32,176 nt of DNA, taken from NCBI GenBank assembly GCA_035539855.1, contig DATLHO010000129.1:1-32176 (forward strand), in the 5' to 3' direction. Source of the stretch: DATLHO01 sp035539855 (GTDB lineage: Bacteria > Bacteroidota > Ignavibacteria > OLB7). The position numbers and the translations under genes were made by a program. Position 1 is the first letter of the stretch. Each line of letters begins with the position of its first letter. This document shows, piece by piece, positions 17,510 through 26,667 of the stretch. The notes under the pieces are model-generated. The model saw nothing but the letters and a program-made list of their open reading frames with translations. It did not search any database and had not been told where the DNA came from.

Positions 17510-17547
17510 CAACCACCGGGAGCCCGCGCTCCCCGCGCCAGCAGTCC

Positions 17548-18897
17548 ATGATCGTTCTTGAAACAGTTCTTGCCTTCATCGTCCTGATCGGGATCCTCGT
17601 GTTCATTCACGAACTGGGGCACTTTCTGGCGGCGCGATGGACGGGCATGCGTGCCGAGGTCTTCGCCGTCGGCATGGGACCGCGCCTGTTCGGCTACAAC
17701 CGGGTGACCGGGTTCACCTTCGGCAAGCTGCCGGAGGATCTCGAGCTCGGCGACCACACCGATTACCGCATCAGCGCGTTTCCGATCGGCGGCTACGTCA
17801 AGATCGCGGGCATGGTCGACGAGAGCATGGACACGAACTACGCGACCTCCGCGGCACAGCCGTACGAGTTCCGTTCGAAGAACACGCTGCAGAAGGCGTT
17901 CGTGATCTCCGCCGGAGTCATCATGAACTTCCTGCTGGCGGTCGGTGTGCTTGCGGCGCTGAATTACTTCGTCGGCAAGGAAGTGGTCGCGCCCATCGTC
18001 GGACCGCTCGACAGCGCCTCCCCCCTGTTCGCCTCCGGACTGCGTGAGGGCGACAGTGTCGTCGCCGTCAACGGCACGCCGGTGTCGCATTACGAGGAGA
18101 TGGAGAAGCAGCTTTACGTCGACGAGGTCGACAACGATGTGACGCTGCGCGTCGTCCGCGCCGGTGCGCCGGCCGAGATTCAGCTCAAGCGCTCTGTGCT
18201 CGGACGCCGTCCGGGACTGATCTATCCGCGAGTGCAGGTGCTGCTCAAGCGCGTCGAAGAGAGTGCGCCCGCCGGCCGCGCCGGACTTCAGGCCGGCGAT
18301 GTCGTCGTCGCGATCGACAGCACCGACGTGCGCTCGGCCGAGCAGATGCGCAAGTACATCTCGGCCCACAAGAACAGTCCGATCGCGATCACCCTCGATC
18401 GCAGCGGACAGACCGTCCGGCGCACGGTGACGCCCTCGAAGGAAGGGATTATCGGCGTCGAGCTCGATCGCGTCAAGCAGCGGCAGATCCGCTACGGACT
18501 CGGTGAGTCGGTCGGCTCCGGATTCAACCAGGCCGTGACGCTCACGGGCGACATCTTCACCGGCATCGGCGCGCTGATCACCGGCAAGGCGAAGTTCGGC
18601 GAGTCCGTCGCCGGACCGATCCAGATCGCCGGCGCCGCCCGCGCGAGCGCCCGCCAGGGACTCGACGTCTTCCTGCACCTGCTCGTCGTGATCTCGCTCG
18701 GCCTGGCATGCATGAACATCCTGCCGATCCCTGCCCTCGACGGAGGCCACCTCGTCTTCATCATCGTCGAAGGCGTCCTTCGCCGCGAGGTGCCGCTGAA
18801 GGTCCGCATGGCGATCCAGAACGTCGGCTTCGTTTTGCTGCTCTTGCTGATGGCCTTCGTTCTGGTCAACGACGGCACAAAGGTCTTCGGGAACTGA
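17548..18897 (+). CDS. rseP: RseP-type site-2 intramembrane zinc metalloprotease
   Basis: 449 residues. The first transmembrane helix carries HELGH at 21-25 (zinc ligands His21 and His25, catalytic Glu22), and the last part carries NILPIPALDGGHL, where Asp398 is the third ligand. Two PDZ domains lie between: about 145-220 (GLREGDSVVAVNGTPV) and about 235-315 (RAGLQAGDVVVAIDSTDV). A helix near residues 113-135 (FVISAGVIMNFLLAVGVLAAL) and two C-terminal helices complete the topology. RseP cuts anti-sigma factors and remnant signal peptides in the inner membrane. No anti-sigma/sigma pair is nearby, so the substrate here is unknown. The dxr-rseP adjacency is a common bacterial arrangement. A terminator at 18925 closes this unit. 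Confidence 0.96.
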   Translation: MIVLETVLAFIVLIGILVFIHELGHFLAARWTGMRAEVFAVGMGPRLFGYNRVTGFTFGKLPEDLELGDHTDYRISAFPIGGYVKIAGMVDESMDTNYATSAAQPYEFRSKNTLQKAFVISAGVIMNFLLAVGVLAALNYFVGKEVVAPIVGPLDSASPLFASGLREGDSVVAVNGTPVSHYEEMEKQLYVDEVDNDVTLRVVRAGAPAEIQLKRSVLGRRPGLIYPRVQVLLKRVEESAPAGRAGLQAGDVVVAIDSTDVRSAEQMRKYISAHKNSPIAITLDRSGQTVRRTVTPSKEGIIGVELDRVKQRQIRYGLGESVGSGFNQAVTLTGDIFTGIGALITGKAKFGESVAGPIQIAGAARASARQGLDVFLHLLVVISLGLACMNILPIPALDGGHLVFIIVEGVLRREVPLKVRMAIQNVGFVLLLLLMAFVLVNDGTKVFGN

Positions 18898-18924
18898 CCG
18901 ACAAGCGAAAACGACAGACGCACA

Positions 18925-18954
18925 GGGCGGGATCATCAACAAGTGATTCCGCCC
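18925..18954 (+). terminator. Terminator hairpin after rseP
   Basis: GGGCGGGATCA (18925-18935) pairs with TGATTCCGCCC (18944-18954) with one G-U pair and an 8-base loop; an A-T pair extends the stem. The tail is weakly T-rich. The G-U pair would be a mismatch on the minus strand, so the plus-strand RNA is favoured. Confidence 0.6.
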
Positions 18955-19041
18955 TTCGCATATCCGACCGCCGATGTTCGACCCACACACCGCACCCCTC
19001 GCGATGCTCCCCCGGACTCCGTACTTTCACCCCCCGTCTCG

Positions 19042-19104
19042 TGACATCTGACATCTGACATCTGACTTTTGACTTTTGACTCTTGACATCTGACATCTGA
19101 CCTC
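19042..19104 (+). repeat. Nine-copy heptanucleotide repeat (TGACATC) upstream of surE
   Basis: Nine contiguous 7-base units: TGACATC three times, TGACTTT twice, TGACTCT, TGACATC twice and TGACCTC. Every unit starts with TGAC. It ends 7 bases before the surE start codon and occupies the place of a ribosome-binding site. Because 7 is not a multiple of 3, TGA stops fall in all three forward frames, so it cannot be coding on this strand. Confidence 0.9.
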
Positions 19105-19111
19105 CAACCCC

Positions 19112-19894
19112 GTGCTCAAGATTCTTGTCTCCAACGATGACGGCATCGACTCTCCCGGCATCGTCGCACTGGCCGCCGCGCTTCGTCGCATCGGAACCGT
19201 CTGGGTGGTCGCGCCCGACACGCAGCAGTCGGCCGTCGGGCACGCGCTGACCGTCGCTGTGCCCCTGCGCGTCGACGAGCACATTCGCGACGGAGAGCGC
19301 TTCGGATGGCGCGTCAACGGCAAGCCCGCCGACTGCGTCAAGCTCGCAGTGCAGCGGCTGCTGCCGGAGCGGCCCGACCTCGTCGTCAGCGGCATCAACC
19401 ACGGACGCAACACCGCGGTCTCGCTGATCTACTCCGGCACGGTCTCTGGCGCGACCGAGGGAGCCGTCCTCGGCATCCCCTCGATCGCCGTGTCGCTCGA
19501 CGACTTCAAGCACCACGCCGACTTCACGTTCGCGGCCGAGTTCGCGACGTGGCTGGCGCCGATAGTCGCCACGCGCGGCCTGCCACGCGGCGTCCTTCTC
19601 AACGTGAACGTCCCGGCGGTGCAGTCGTCGGAGATCAAGGGCGTGCGCATCGCCGAGCAGGGCGAGTCCTACTGGGACGACACGTACGAGGAGCGTCATG
19701 ATCCGATGGGGCGGCCGTACTACTGGCTCACCGGCAAGTACGTCAAGACCGGACCCGACTCCAGCGACGATCACGCAATCGACGACGGCTACGTCTCGAT
19801 CACACCGATCCATTACCGCCTTACCGACGCCGCGATGATGCAGCAGATTCAATCGTGGGGACTTGACACGTTTGGCCAGCGAAAGGACTCCTGA
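19112..19894 (+). CDS. surE: 5'-nucleotidase SurE
   Basis: 260 residues from the GTG at 19112. SurE is a metal-dependent nucleotidase that dephosphorylates nucleoside monophosphates (and short polyphosphate in some species), linked to stationary-phase survival. The N-terminus KILVSNDDGIDSPGI holds the metal-binding Asp9-Asp10 pair; VVAPDTQQSAVGHALT supplies the conserved Ser; PADCVKLAVQRL and LVVSGINHGRNTAVSLIYSGTVSGA supply the conserved Asn and the dimer loop. The C-terminal TDDHAIDDGYVSITPI-like block is also present. No Shine-Dalgarno is visible because the heptamer repeat fills the upstream region. The stop codon directly abuts the next start. Confidence 0.96.
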   Translation: MLKILVSNDDGIDSPGIVALAAALRRIGTVWVVAPDTQQSAVGHALTVAVPLRVDEHIRDGERFGWRVNGKPADCVKLAVQRLLPERPDLVVSGINHGRNTAVSLIYSGTVSGATEGAVLGIPSIAVSLDDFKHHADFTFAAEFATWLAPIVATRGLPRGVLLNVNVPAVQSSEIKGVRIAEQGESYWDDTYEERHDPMGRPYYWLTGKYVKTGPDSSDDHAIDDGYVSITPIHYRLTDAAMMQQIQSWGLDTFGQRKDS

Positions 19895-21058
19895 GTGGAC
19901 CGGATCGACCGATACATCCTTCGTCAGTTCGTCCTGACGTTTCTCTTCGGGATCCTCGCGTTCGTGGTGATCTACATCGCCGTGGACCTGATGGAGCATC
20001 TCGACGACTTCTTCGACGCGCCGGTGAAGATGACGACATGGGTCATCATCGAGTACTACCTGTACTCGGTGCCCGACATCGTGCAGCTCGTCGTGCCGAT
20101 CGCGATGCTACTGGCGAGCCTGTTCACGATGGGGCGGCTCGACACGACGCACGAGCTGACGGCCGTGCGCGCCGCCGGTCGGAGTCTTCCGAGAACCGCG
20201 CTTCCGCTCTTCGGATTCGCGCTGCTGGTGAGCCTCGGCATGCTCTACTTCGACGGCTGGATCGTGCCGATGTCGAACAAGGGAAAGGGCGCGATCGATC
20301 GCAAGTATCTCGGGCGCGGATTCTCCGGCGGAGCGCAGGACATCTACACGCGCCTGAGCCCGACGATGAACATGACGATCGACTACTTCGACGCGTCGTC
20401 GAGCGCCGCGACGAACGTCAGCATCGAGCGTTTCGACACGACCGCGCCGGTGACGTTCACGCGCATCACCGGCCGCTCCGGCTCCGGCCTGGCGCAGGAG
20501 ACCGATACGAGCATCGCCATCAGGATCACCGAGCGCATCGACGCGGCGACGATGCGCTACGACTCGACCCGACGCCTCTGGACGCTTCACGATGGGATCG
20601 CTCGAAACCTCGCCGACCCGCTGAAGGTCGTCGTCACGACGTTCGACGAGCGGCCGATGCCGGGCATTCCGCTGACGCCGCGCGAGCTCGATCAATCGCA
20701 GCAGAACGTCGGCGAGCTCACGATCCCCGAGTTTCGCGATCGCATCGACCGCGAGCGCATCGGCGGTCGCGAGATCAATCGCCTGCTCGTCGACTACTAC
20801 GCGCGCTATGCCTTCCCCTTCAGCGCGTTGATCGTCGTGTTCTTCGGCATCCCGGCCTCCGGCGGCCAGCGCAAGGGCGGCGCCGCGATCACCGTCGCGA
20901 TCACCGCGCTTGTCAGCGCCATCTACCTCGTGCTGACCGAAGTCAGCAAGGCGTTCAGCTACGGCGCGGACTTTCCCCCACTTCTCACCGCCTGGATGGC
21001 GAATCTCGTCTTCACGATCTTCGGCGTCGCCAACCTCTTCAGGGCTGCGCGCCGTTAG
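19895..21058 (+). CDS. LptF/LptG-family LPS export permease
   Basis: 387 residues from the GTG at 19895, immediately after the surE stop; AAAGGA at 19882-19887 is one of the clearer Shine-Dalgarno sites in the window. It belongs to the YjgP/YjgQ family: MDRIDRYILRQFVLTFLFGILAF at the N-terminus, VPIAMLLASLFTMGRLDTTHELTAVRAAG after the second helix, a third helix around 104-122, a large periplasmic beta-jellyroll (about 130-300), and C-terminal helices starting at RYAFPFSALIVVFFGIPAS. With LptB and LptC it extracts LPS from the inner membrane and passes it to LptA and LptD. Only one family member is in the window; Bacteroidota-type genomes may split LptF and LptG. It complements lptD at 9.5 kb, though it is not in the same operon. 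Confidence 0.93.
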   Translation: MDRIDRYILRQFVLTFLFGILAFVVIYIAVDLMEHLDDFFDAPVKMTTWVIIEYYLYSVPDIVQLVVPIAMLLASLFTMGRLDTTHELTAVRAAGRSLPRTALPLFGFALLVSLGMLYFDGWIVPMSNKGKGAIDRKYLGRGFSGGAQDIYTRLSPTMNMTIDYFDASSSAATNVSIERFDTTAPVTFTRITGRSGSGLAQETDTSIAIRITERIDAATMRYDSTRRLWTLHDGIARNLADPLKVVVTTFDERPMPGIPLTPRELDQSQQNVGELTIPEFRDRIDRERIGGREINRLLVDYYARYAFPFSALIVVFFGIPASGGQRKGGAAITVAITALVSAIYLVLTEVSKAFSYGADFPPLLTAWMANLVFTIFGVANLFRAARR

Positions 21059-21083
21059 CCCACGCATGCATCCGAGACGTGCC

Positions 21084-22301
21084 ATGATCTCCTTCACCGA
21101 CGCCCGTCGCATCATCCAGGAAAGCGCAACACGCGAGATGTCGATCGAGACGGTTCCGCTCGTGCTCGCCGCCGGCCGCGTGCTCGCGCACTCGATCGTC
21201 GCCCGCGAGAGCGTTCCACCGTCGGCGAACTCCGCGATGGACGGCTACGCGGTCGTTGCCGCGGACACGTCCGGCGCGACCGTCGAGACTCCCGTCCTCC
21301 TCTCGGTCATCGACGAGGCCTCCGCCGGAAGCGTCGCCACGCGCACGCTCGGTCCGCGCCAGGCGATCAGAATCATGACGGGGGGATTGATCCCCGAAGG
21401 AGCCGATGCCGTCGTTGAAGTGGAGTCGACGAGCGAGGCCGACGGAGTCGTCGCGATCGCCCGCACGGTGCGACCCGGAGAAGCGGTCCGCGAGCCCGGC
21501 GACGACATGCGCGCGGGGGAGACCGTGATCGACGAAGGAAAGCGCCTGACGCCGGGGGACATCGGTGTGCTCGCGACGCTCGGCATCGTCAACGTGCCGG
21601 TGCGCATCCAGCCGAAGGTGGGAATACTCGCGACCGGCAACGAGATCGTCGAGCCCTGGCGGCAGCCCGCGCCGGGACAGTTGCGCAACAGCTCCGCCGC
21701 GGCGCTCTACGCGTTCTGCGCGCAGGCCGGCGCGGAGCCGATCGATCTCGGCATCGCACGCGACGATCGCGACGAGCTCGCCGAGAAGCTCGAAGGAGGT
21801 TTGCGCTTCGACGTACTGTTGACGACCGGAGGCGTCTCCGCGGGACTCTACGACTACGTGCAACACCTGCTTCCGGCGGCCGGTGTCGACGTGCGATTCC
21901 ACACGGTGAACATCAAGCCCGGCAAGCCGGTGCTCTTCGGTGTGCACGCCGAGGGACCCGACGAGACGCTGGTATTCGGTCTGCCCGGCAATCCCGTATC
22001 GACCCTCGTCACGTTTCACCAGTTCGTGCGACCGGCGATCTGCGCGCTCATGCGCCAGACGACGGAGCCTCTGCGCATCGCCGCGGCCCTCGAGACGCCG
22101 CTGCGCAAGTCCGACGACAAGCGCCACTTCGTGCGCGGCGTTCTGCGGCGTGACGTCGACGGCGCGCTGAAGGTCGCCTCGACCGGCTCGCAGTCCAGCG
22201 GCGCGATGAGCTCGATGAGCCGCGCGAACTGCCTGATCGTGCTCGCCGAGAACGAGCGTTCGAAGGATGCGGGAGAGATGGTCGAGGTGGAGATGCTCTG
22301 A
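21084..22301 (+). CDS. moeA: Molybdopterin molybdenumtransferase MoeA
   Basis: 405 residues from the ATG at 21084 (MISFTDARRIIQ), the usual MoeA beginning; an ATG at 21066 would add six residues. MoeA inserts molybdate into adenylylated molybdopterin. Hallmarks: PPSANSAMDGYAV near residue 50, IMTGGLIPEGADAVVEVE, EAVREPGDDMRAGE, then the MoCF-type domain with VGILATGNEIV, LRNSSAAALYAF, DVLLTTGGVSAGLYDYV and FGLPGNPVSTLVTFHQFVRP. The C-terminal domain IV is also present. No other molybdenum-cofactor gene is visible in the window. It starts 25 bases after the LptF/G gene and is probably co-transcribed with it. Confidence 0.95.
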   Translation: MISFTDARRIIQESATREMSIETVPLVLAAGRVLAHSIVARESVPPSANSAMDGYAVVAADTSGATVETPVLLSVIDEASAGSVATRTLGPRQAIRIMTGGLIPEGADAVVEVESTSEADGVVAIARTVRPGEAVREPGDDMRAGETVIDEGKRLTPGDIGVLATLGIVNVPVRIQPKVGILATGNEIVEPWRQPAPGQLRNSSAAALYAFCAQAGAEPIDLGIARDDRDELAEKLEGGLRFDVLLTTGGVSAGLYDYVQHLLPAAGVDVRFHTVNIKPGKPVLFGVHAEGPDETLVFGLPGNPVSTLVTFHQFVRPAICALMRQTTEPLRIAAALETPLRKSDDKRHFVRGVLRRDVDGALKVASTGSQSSGAMSSMSRANCLIVLAENERSKDAGEMVEVEML

Positions 22302-22429
22302 CGACCGGCATCCTCCGACCGGTGAGATCCCTGGCCCGGGGGGCTTCCGGCCGGTGTGTCGGCCGGCGTTGCTCGCGTAGGCGAAATGCGGTTCGCTTCG
22401 TATCATGGGCACTCCCCACAGGCTGCTTC

Positions 22430-22454
22430 CGGGAGCCTTCCGGCTCCCGTGTTT
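22430..22454 (+). terminator. Probable terminator between moeA and the lipoprotein gene
   Basis: CGGGAGCC (22430-22437) pairs with GGCTCCCG (22442-22449) around a 4-base loop, followed by TGTTT. A second stem, CCGGCCG (22347-22353) with CGGCCGG (22360-22366), lies 64 bases before it. Either may end the surE-lptF/G-moeA transcript. Confidence 0.5.
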
Positions 22455-22488
22455 CCCCAACCCCAACTGCCGACACATCGGCACCACG

Positions 22489-23178
22489 ATGAACCCATCC
22501 CGCATCGCACTCGCAGTCGGACTGCTGTTCGGCATCGGAGTCTCCGCGTGCTCCGACGACAACCCGACGGACCCCGGATCGAGCACCGACGCTCCGAACG
22601 CCGGCACGTCGTACACCCTGCGCGGCGTCACGACCGACGAGCTCGGTCGCATCATTCAGTCGCGCGACATCATCAGCGTCATCGTCGAGACAAACCAGTC
22701 GTATTTCGGCCGTACTGGCCTGGTCAAGATGGTCACCGCCGGCTCGCCGGGCTATCTGCAGTACGGCGCCAACGGTGACATTGCGACGGTCTACTACGTC
22801 TCTATGAACGGCGTCCTCGTCGACAGCTCGTGGATCTCGTATCCGTTCGGAAGCAAGAGCTCGAGCGCGCTGCCCGCGGTCAACCAGAACCTCTCCGGAT
22901 TTGTCGTGACCTCGCAGGGCGAGATCACCTACGTCGGCACTGAATCGGTGACCGTGCCTGCCGGCACCTTCGAAACGCAGAAGGTGCGCATCGCGACGCG
23001 CATGGCGATGGGGTCGCCCGATGGCGAGTTGATGCGCAACGAGCGCATCGACACGGTCTTCTACTCGTCGGCCGTGCGGTACTTCGTCAAGCAGTCGGGC
23101 ATCCAGCACCAGATCTTCGGCGACGACACGACGACGTTCTACAACGTCGGCACGCTCTCGAGCTACAGCCTGAAGTAG
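22489..23178 (+). CDS. Lipoprotein of unknown function
   Basis: 229 residues from the ATG at 22489. The signal peptide MNPSRIALAVGLLFGIGVSAC ends in a VSAC lipobox with Cys21. An Asp/Ser/Pro-rich tether follows to about residue 42, which is typical of surface or outer-membrane lipoproteins. The rest is strand-rich, and its second half contains VTVPAGTFETQKVRIATR and DTVFYSSAVRYFVKQSG. This resembles a segment in many bacterial envelope proteins of unknown function where a beta-sheet domain is followed by a statement such as WYAPGVGLVK. I do not recognise a named family and assign no function. The frame upstream of 22489 is open but lacks a signal-like start. The next gene begins 66 bases later. 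Confidence 0.75.
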   Translation: MNPSRIALAVGLLFGIGVSACSDDNPTDPGSSTDAPNAGTSYTLRGVTTDELGRIIQSRDIISVIVETNQSYFGRTGLVKMVTAGSPGYLQYGANGDIATVYYVSMNGVLVDSSWISYPFGSKSSSALPAVNQNLSGFVVTSQGEITYVGTESVTVPAGTFETQKVRIATRMAMGSPDGELMRNERIDTVFYSSAVRYFVKQSGIQHQIFGDDTTTFYNVGTLSSYSLK

Positions 23179-23244
23179 GCACTTTCGATCGACGGCTGTT
23201 CGTCATAGACTGTATCGTCTCTTCCGACAACCGACCCTCCCGCA

Positions 23245-26200
23245 ATGCAGCCGTTGATTCGTCGTACGCTTCTGCTCGTCGGCATCCTGATCATTCCGCT
23301 CGCGGCGCCGGCACAGCCGGCGCCGCTTTTCACGCTCGTGCCGGCGAGCCACAGCGGCGTGACGTTCGCCAACGTGATCGTCGATACCGATCACCACAAC
23401 ATCATCGACTTCATCTACGCCTACAACGGCTCGGGCGTCGCCGCCGGCGACGTCGACGGTGACGGGCGTGTCGACCTCTTCTTCTGCGCGACGCAGGCGC
23501 CGAACCGGCTGTACCTCAACCGCGGCGACTTCCGGTTCGAGGACGTCAGCGCCCGCGCCGGTGTCGACGATTCGCTCGGCATGCGCAGCGGCGCGACGAT
23601 GGTCGACATCGACGCCGACGGTGATCTCGACATCTACGTCTGCAAGCAGGAGCACGCCAACACGCTGTTCATCAACAACGGCGACGGCACGTTCACCGAG
23701 AGCGCGCGCAGCTACGGTCTGGCGCACGACACCGCCAGCACGGCCGCCACGTTTCTCGACTACGACCGCGACGGCGACCTCGACGTCTATCTCGTGATCA
23801 ACGGCGACGGACGCGGCGAGAACTACGTCAAGCGCGGATTGCCCGATCGGCTCTATCGCAACAACGGTGACCGCACGTTCACCGACGTGTCGGCGGCCGC
23901 CGGCATCCGCGACGCGGGCTACGGACTGAGTGCGACCGTCGGCGATCTCGACGACAACGGCTGGCCCGACATCATTGTCGCCAACGACTTCGAGGCGCGC
24001 TCGCTGCTCTGGATGAACAACGGCGACGGCACGTTCACCGAGTCGATGAAGAGCCGGATGGGCCATTCGGCGACGTTCGCGATGGGCACCGACATCGCCG
24101 ACTTCAACAACGACGGTCACCTCGACATGGTCGAGGTCGACATGCTCCCCGAGGATCACGAGCGCAAGAACCGCGAGCTCGGCATGTCGTCGGTCTATTC
24201 GCCGCTGTTCGACTCGCTGCAGCACATGCGCAACGGACTGTACCTCAACAGAGGCGACGGGACGTTCAGCGACATCGCCTATCTCGCCGGCGTCGCGAAG
24301 ACGGACTGGAGCTGGGCGTCGCTCTTCGCGGACTTCGATCTCGACGGGTGGAAGGACCTGTTCATCGCCAACGGCATCAAGCGCGACCTCGGCGACCAGG
24401 ACTACCTCTACAGCGTCGACAAGCGAGTGCCGAAGCTCGAGATGCTCAAGAAGATGCCGACGACGCTGCTTCAGAACTACGTCTTCGGCAATCGACGCGA
24501 CCTGACGTTCGAGAATCTCTCCGACGCGTGGGGGCTGACCGAGCGCGTCAACACGCAGGGCGCCGCCTACGCCGATCTCGACAACGACGGCGACCTCGAC
24601 CTGGTGCTCAGCAATACCGATACGAACGCGTTCATCTACCGCAACAACGCGGTCGAGCAGAAGCGGGGACACTGGCTCGCCATCAAACTCGACGGCCCGA
24701 TCGCCAACCCGCTCGGCATCGGCGCACGCGTGACGCTTCGATCGAACGACGCTGCCGGAGCGGGCTCCGCGCAGGTGCACGAGATGCAGCTCTCGCGCGG
24801 GTACCTCAGCTCGGTCGAGCCGATCGTGCACTTCGGTCTGCAGGCCGGCTCCGCTCCGACGTCCGTCGAGGTCCGATGGCCGGACGGCCGCGTCAGCAGT
24901 CTCTCGAAGCCGACGCTCGATGGGGTCGTTCGGCTCGCGTACGAGACATCGTACACGCCGCAATACGACACGACCGGTCCCGCGCGCGAGGCCGCGATGA
25001 TCGCGCCGGCCTCGATCGGCCTGGACTTCCGGCACGTCGAAAATCCCTTCAGCGACTTCGATCGCGAGCGACTTCTGCCCAACCGCCTGTCACAGGGCGG
25101 ACCCGGAATCGCTGTCGGCGATGTCGACGGAAACGGTCTGGACGACCTGTACATCGGCGGCGCGAAGTTCCAGTCGGGCGCGCTCTACCTGCAGACCAGC
25201 GCCGGGCGCTTCAGCGCCTCGAAGCAGCCGGCGTTCGAGGCGGACCGGCGCACCGAGGACATGGGCGCGCTCTTCTGTGACGTCGACGGCGATCACGATC
25301 TCGACCTCTACGTCGTCAGTGGCGGCAGCGAGTATGCCGAGGAGGACGCCGAGCTCCAGGACCGGCTCTACCGCAACAACGGTCGCGGCATGTTCACGAA
25401 GGATTCGTCGGCATTGCCCTCGACGACGGGCGCGGGCTCGGCGGTCGTCGCGGCGGACTTCGACGGCGACGGCGATCGCGACCTGTTCGTCGCCGGTCGA
25501 GCGGTGCCGGGCCGCTATCCCGCGACGCCGCGCAGTTATCTGCTCGAGAATCGCAAGGGCGTCTTCGCCGACGTCACCGCGACGATCGCCCCGATGCTGA
25601 TGCAACCGGGGATGATCTCCTCGGCGCTCTGGAGCGACTACGACAACGATGGCGATCCCGATCTGCTGCTGGCCGGCGAGTGGACGACACCGCTGGTGCT
25701 GCGCAACGACCGGGGCCGGCTCGTCGACGCGACCGCGAGCACGGGACTGGACTCAGCCTTCGGGTGGTGGACGTCGATCTCGCCGGGCGACTTCGACAAC
25801 GACGGCGACATCGACTACATCCTTGGCAACTGGGGATTGAACACCCGATACCAGCCGACGGCGAGCGAGCCGATCGAGCTGTTCGCGCTCGACTTCGACG
25901 GCAACGGCAGCATCGATCCGATCATGTCGTACTACTCGGCCGGCCGTCGCTACCCGACGCGCGACAAGCAGTCGGTCGCCAGCCAGATCCCGTCGATCAG
26001 TCGCCGGTTCCCGAAGTTCTACCAGTTCGCGCGCGCAACGCTCGATCAGCTTCTGCCGAAGGACTCGCTCGCGCGCGCACGGCACTTCCGTGCAACGACG
26101 CTAGCGTCGAGCCATGCCGAGAACCTCGGCGGCGGACGCTTCCGTCTGGTGCCGCTGCCGAACATCGCGCAGACGGCGCCCGTGTTCGGTACGTCGGTCG

Positions 26201-26667
26201 ACGACGTCGATCGCGACGGCCGGCTCGATCTGCTGCTCGTCGGGAACTTCCACGGACCGGAGCCCGAGATGAAGCGCTATGATGCGCTCGCCGGCCTCGT
26301 GCTGCTCGGCGACGGCGCCGGTGGTTTCGCGCCTCGGGAGCAGGAGCCGTTCCGCGTCGTCAACAACGCCCGCGCGCTCGTGCGCTTCGCCGACGCGTCG
26401 ACGAACTCGACGCTGCACGTCGCCTCGACCTGCAACGATGCCCCGTACGTCTTTCGCGAGCGCGCGTCGACCGGCAGCCTCCTTCCGGTCGATCCGCGAG
26501 CAACGCATGCCGTGATCACGTTCGCCGACGGACGCACGCGCCGACAGGAGTTCCCGTGCGGCGGCGGGTATCTGTCGCAGTCCTCGTCGACGATCGCGCT
26601 GCCGGAAGGCACGCGCACGGTCACACTGTACAATGGGAAGAAGAAGTTGAAGGAGATCCGACCCTGA
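23245..26667 (+). CDS. Secreted FG-GAP/VCBS repeat protein with ASPIC/UnbV domain (CRTAC1-like)
   Basis: 1140 residues. A signal peptide (MQPLIRRTLLLVGIL, cut after APAQ) directs export. FG-GAP/VCBS beta-propeller repeats run through most of the protein; at least 14 calcium-type motifs are visible, such as DVDGDGRVD, DIDADGDLD, DYDRDGDLD, DLDNDGDLD, DFDGDGDRD and DFDNDGDID. An ASPIC/UnbV domain lies at about 475-570 (HWLAIKLDGPIANPLGIGARV, then RGYLSSVEPIVHFGLQ and VEVRWPDGRVS). A second propeller follows, and the C-terminus has another ASPIC-like tail (HAVITFADGRTRRQEFP). The length is usual for Bacteroidota versions. Function is unestablished; adhesion or carbohydrate/metal interaction is suggested for the family. 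Its TGA overlaps the ATG of the next gene (TGATG). Confidence 0.9.
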   Translation: MQPLIRRTLLLVGILIIPLAAPAQPAPLFTLVPASHSGVTFANVIVDTDHHNIIDFIYAYNGSGVAAGDVDGDGRVDLFFCATQAPNRLYLNRGDFRFEDVSARAGVDDSLGMRSGATMVDIDADGDLDIYVCKQEHANTLFINNGDGTFTESARSYGLAHDTASTAATFLDYDRDGDLDVYLVINGDGRGENYVKRGLPDRLYRNNGDRTFTDVSAAAGIRDAGYGLSATVGDLDDNGWPDIIVANDFEARSLLWMNNGDGTFTESMKSRMGHSATFAMGTDIADFNNDGHLDMVEVDMLPEDHERKNRELGMSSVYSPLFDSLQHMRNGLYLNRGDGTFSDIAYLAGVAKTDWSWASLFADFDLDGWKDLFIANGIKRDLGDQDYLYSVDKRVPKLEMLKKMPTTLLQNYVFGNRRDLTFENLSDAWGLTERVNTQGAAYADLDNDGDLDLVLSNTDTNAFIYRNNAVEQKRGHWLAIKLDGPIANPLGIGARVTLRSNDAAGAGSAQVHEMQLSRGYLSSVEPIVHFGLQAGSAPTSVEVRWPDGRVSSLSKPTLDGVVRLAYETSYTPQYDTTGPAREAAMIAPASIGLDFRHVENPFSDFDRERLLPNRLSQGGPGIAVGDVDGNGLDDLYIGGAKFQSGALYLQTSAGRFSASKQPAFEADRRTEDMGALFCDVDGDHDLDLYVVSGGSEYAEEDAELQDRLYRNNGRGMFTKDSSALPSTTGAGSAVVAADFDGDGDRDLFVAGRAVPGRYPATPRSYLLENRKGVFADVTATIAPMLMQPGMISSALWSDYDNDGDPDLLLAGEWTTPLVLRNDRGRLVDATASTGLDSAFGWWTSISPGDFDNDGDIDYILGNWGLNTRYQPTASEPIELFALDFDGNGSIDPIMSYYSAGRRYPTRDKQSVASQIPSISRRFPKFYQFARATLDQLLPKDSLARARHFRATTLASSHAENLGGGRFRLVPLPNIAQTAPVFGTSVDDVDRDGRLDLLLVGNFHGPEPEMKRYDALAGLVLLGDGAGGFAPREQEPFRVVNNARALVRFADASTNSTLHVASTCNDAPYVFRERASTGSLLPVDPRATHAVITFADGRTRRQEFPCGGGYLSQSSSTIALPEGTRTVTLYNGKKKLKEIRP

